This document shows positions 5,575 through 7,024 of a stretch of 7,024 nt of DNA, piece by piece (position 1 is the stretch's first letter; each line of letters starts with the position of its first letter). Position numbers and translations under genes: made by a program. This DNA comes from Candidatus Woesearchaeota archaeon (GTDB lineage: Archaea; Nanobdellota; Nanobdellia; UBA10117): the NCBI GenBank assembly GCA_023245115.1, contig JAHFKX010000001.1, forward strand, positions 16,342 to 23,365. The letters run 5' to 3'. The notes under the pieces were generated by a model that saw nothing but the letters and a program-made list of their open reading frames with translations, did not search any database and was not told the DNA's origin.

Positions 5575-6744
5575 ATGCGCATTGGCTATATAATACCGTA
5601 CTTTCATCCGTTTAAGGATGGCTTAGAGAATAATTGCCTGTATTTGGCGAGCGAGCTGGCCAAGCAGCACGAAGTTCACGTATTCACTTCTGACAGGCGC
5701 GGCGATGATATTCTCAATGAACGGTACGAATATTATAATGGCATCCATATTCATCGCTATCCAACGTTATTTCGCTACAAGTACTATTTTTTCTACAACA
5801 AAGGAATGCTAAGCGACGTACTTCGCCATAACTTAGACATTTTGCATTTTCATAACATCGGTCACCCGCAATGGGATATAATTTTGCTGGCCACACGGCT
5901 TTTCAAAAAAACTAAATGCATTAACACACCGCACGGCAATTTTTTTGCCAGTATTGAGAAATCATTTTTTGGAAAAATTCTGAAAACAATATATCGTTTG
6001 TGGGAGTTTCCGTTCAACAGGCTCTACCACGCAGGCATTCAGGTTAATCAATTACAAAGCAAGTGGCTGCTAAGTTTCGGTTTTAGGAAAAAAATATTTT
6101 ATGTGCCTGATGGCATGCCGGCAGACCGCTTTAGAACGATTGATAACTCTGATTTTGTAAAAAAGTATGGCCTTAAAAATAAGATCGTAATCTGTAACCT
6201 GGGAAGATTGTTGCAATACAAAGGGCTTGACCAGATAATAAAAGTTTTGCCGGATATTTTACAAAAATACCCCGATACCGTGTTTCTATCCATGGGACCG
6301 GATCGTGGCGATTTACACCGGCTGAAGAATTTAGCAAAAGAGTTGGGCGTAGAAAAAAATGTTGTTTTTGTTGGTGAGGTATCAGAAGATGATAAATTGC
6401 GCGGCCTTGATGCATCAACAATTTTTGTTTTTCCAAGCCAGCCCGGAACTGAATTTTTTGGTATTGGCATGTTAGAAGGCATGGCCCGCGGCGTGGTTCC
6501 GATTGCAACACGACAGGAGGGCCCGAATTTTCTGCTGAAGGACGGCAAGAATGGCATGTTGTTCAATCATGGAAATTTACAGGAGCTGAAAGAAAAGCTT
6601 TTATTTATGATTGGCTGTTCAGGCTTTTTGGAATCAGCCCGGCAAGAGAACTTCAGGCTGGCAAAGTCGTTTATTAACGAAAAAATAGCCGGCCAGCTTG
6701 AAGATGTATATAAAAACATACTGCGCCGCAACACAAACCTTTAA
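5575..6744 (+). CDS. GT4-family (GT-B fold) glycosyltransferase, second copy
   Basis: The 389-residue retaining nucleotide-sugar glycosyltransferase begins MRIGYIIPYFHP, followed by DGLENNCLYLASELA (15-29), a variant of the GG(V/I)E loop. Next come LDILHFHN (87-94) and NTPHGNFFA (117-125). The donor domain shows VPDGM (177-181), then LGRLLQYKG with R211 and K216 at the phosphate-contact positions, FVGEVS (265-270), and EX7E at E293 and E301 within a TEFFGIGMLEGMARG stretch. It shares domain order and the style of its N-terminus with the minus-strand GT4, so the two are probably paralogous with different specificities. The ATG has no Shine-Dalgarno site. A TATA-like box about 25 bases upstream suggests leaderless translation. 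It is followed after 23 bases by a GT39-type gene on the same strand. The sugar transferred cannot be inferred. Confidence 0.92.
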   Translation: MRIGYIIPYFHPFKDGLENNCLYLASELAKQHEVHVFTSDRRGDDILNERYEYYNGIHIHRYPTLFRYKYYFFYNKGMLSDVLRHNLDILHFHNIGHPQWDIILLATRLFKKTKCINTPHGNFFASIEKSFFGKILKTIYRLWEFPFNRLYHAGIQVNQLQSKWLLSFGFRKKIFYVPDGMPADRFRTIDNSDFVKKYGLKNKIVICNLGRLLQYKGLDQIIKVLPDILQKYPDTVFLSMGPDRGDLHRLKNLAKELGVEKNVVFVGEVSEDDKLRGLDASTIFVFPSQPGTEFFGIGMLEGMARGVVPIATRQEGPNFLLKDGKNGMLFNHGNLQELKEKLLFMIGCSGFLESARQENFRLAKSFINEKIAGQLEDVYKNILRRNTNL

Positions 6745-6746
6745 TA
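6740..6746 (+). promoter_or_regulatory. Possible TATA box for the downstream GT39-type gene
   Basis: TTTAATA, overlapping the stop codon of the GT4 gene, is centred 25 bases before the ATG at 6768. No Shine-Dalgarno site precedes that ATG. The spacing fits an archaeal leaderless transcript and an A-rich stretch (6735-6737) sits in the BRE position. AT-rich DNA makes chance matches common, so this is weak by itself. Confidence 0.3.
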
Positions 6747-6766
6747 CTTTTTGCTTTAGCGTTTTT
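6747..6766 (+). terminator. T-rich gap, possible archaeal-type terminator after the GT4 gene
   Basis: The gap of 23 bases between the GT4 stop and the next ATG contains two runs of five T (6748-6752 and 6762-6766) and a run of three between them. There is no stem-loop. Archaeal transcription can end at such tracts, but the same bases could simply be the AT-rich leader of the next promoter. Low confidence. Confidence 0.2.
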
Positions 6767-6767
6767 G

Positions 6768-7024
6768 ATGGATTTCGAGCAGTTGGAGGGTAGGATTAGT
6801 GCGTGGCTTTCAAATAAGTACAATCTTTACTTTTTAGCCATATTTATTTTTGCGTTCGCGATACGGCTGTACTATTTGTTGCTTACAAAAAATCAGGCGC
6901 TTTGGTGGGATGAAGCAGAGTACCTTAACATGGCAAAGCACTGGGCGTTTGGCATGCCGTATGACTTAAATCCGCAGAGACCGCCATTGTTCCCGTTGTT
7001 AGCTGCAGCAATATTTTATCTTGG
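6768..7024 (+). CDS. GT39/ArnT-like GT-C membrane glycosyltransferase, N-terminal part (3' end outside window)
   Basis: The first 85 residues are visible and the frame is open to the right edge. A short cytosolic N-terminus (1-18) leads into a transmembrane segment (about 19-39). An external loop follows with WWDEAEY (46-52), which holds the D48-E49 pair at the place of the catalytic acidic residue in the first loop of PMT/ArnT-type GT-C enzymes. NPQRPPLFPLL (69-79) follows and is typical of the entry to the next helices. The family uses polyprenyl-phosphate sugars as donors and acts on the outer face of the membrane. The gene appears to be a second member of the type whose C-terminal part opens the window. 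The ATG at 6768 lacks a Shine-Dalgarno site and is chosen because it gives the expected short N-terminus before the first helix; a TATA-like box lies 25 bases upstream. Acceptor and sugar are unknown. Confidence 0.82.
   Translation, partial: MDFEQLEGRISAWLSNKYNLYFLAIFIFAFAIRLYYLLLTKNQALWWDEAEYLNMAKHWAFGMPYDLNPQRPPLFPLLAAAIFYL

Noticed and set aside
6099..6566. 155- and 112-residue open frames on the minus strand opposite the second GT4 gene
   Set aside because: Both are shadows of the motif-bearing plus-strand gene, overlap one another in different frames and show no domain.
1..7024. Alternative genetic code (TGA recoded)
   Set aside because: Although no visible gene ends in TGA, all complete proteins have normal family length and motifs under the standard code, and no in-frame TGA is needed to complete any of them.
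1..7024. Mobile elements, CRISPR repeats, tRNA genes or defence systems
   Set aside because: No transposase, integrase, nuclease or helicase motif, no spaced repeat array and no tRNA-like stem pattern was found; nearly every base lies in a glycan-related gene.

Overview
This 7.0 kb window is a compact surface-glycan (cell-envelope or glycoprotein polysaccharide) biosynthesis locus. It has five complete genes, plus one gene cut by each window edge. Coding density is very high: the longest non-coding gap is about 72 bp, and no stretch over 300 bp lacks a gene. I see no tRNA, rRNA, CRISPR array, insertion sequence or attachment site. The DNA is AT-rich by eye and the standard genetic code fits. 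All six visible stops are TAA or TAG.

The host is most likely an archaeon. Two genes (at 5575 and 6768) lack a Shine-Dalgarno sequence but have a TATA-like box centred about 25 bp upstream of the ATG, the usual spacing for archaeal leaderless transcripts. Other genes carry GGTG-type ribosome binding sites. A small-genome bacterium with similar glycan clusters cannot be excluded from 7 kb, because none of the protein families is restricted to archaea.

Left block, plus strand, 1-3241: the C-terminal part of a GT39/GT-C-type polytopic glycosyltransferase, then an FAD amine-oxidase-fold oxidoreductase whose ATG directly abuts the previous stop, then a UbiA-superfamily prenyltransferase of the decaprenyl-phosphate phosphoribosyltransferase type. 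Middle block, minus strand, 5502-3219: a radical SAM/SPASM enzyme followed four bases later by a GT4 glycosyltransferase. The 3' end of that GT4 gene overlaps the 3' end of the UbiA gene by 23 bp. Right block, plus strand, 5575-7024: a second GT4 glycosyltransferase, then the N-terminus of another GT39/GT-C enzyme with its WWDE motif.

A plausible joint reading (inference) is as follows. The UbiA protein loads phosphoribose onto polyprenyl phosphate. The FAD enzyme could oxidise or epimerise the lipid-linked sugar or another glycan intermediate. The membrane GT-C enzymes would use polyprenyl-phosphate sugars as donors on the outer face of the membrane. The two cytosolic GT4 enzymes would build a glycan from nucleotide sugars, and the radical SAM enzyme would tailor a sugar or a peptide linked to it. 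The most notable features are the FAD-UbiA pairing, which resembles the logic but not the protein families of the actinobacterial decaprenylphosphoryl-arabinose route, and a symmetric TATA element that may drive transcription in both directions between the radical SAM and second GT4 genes.
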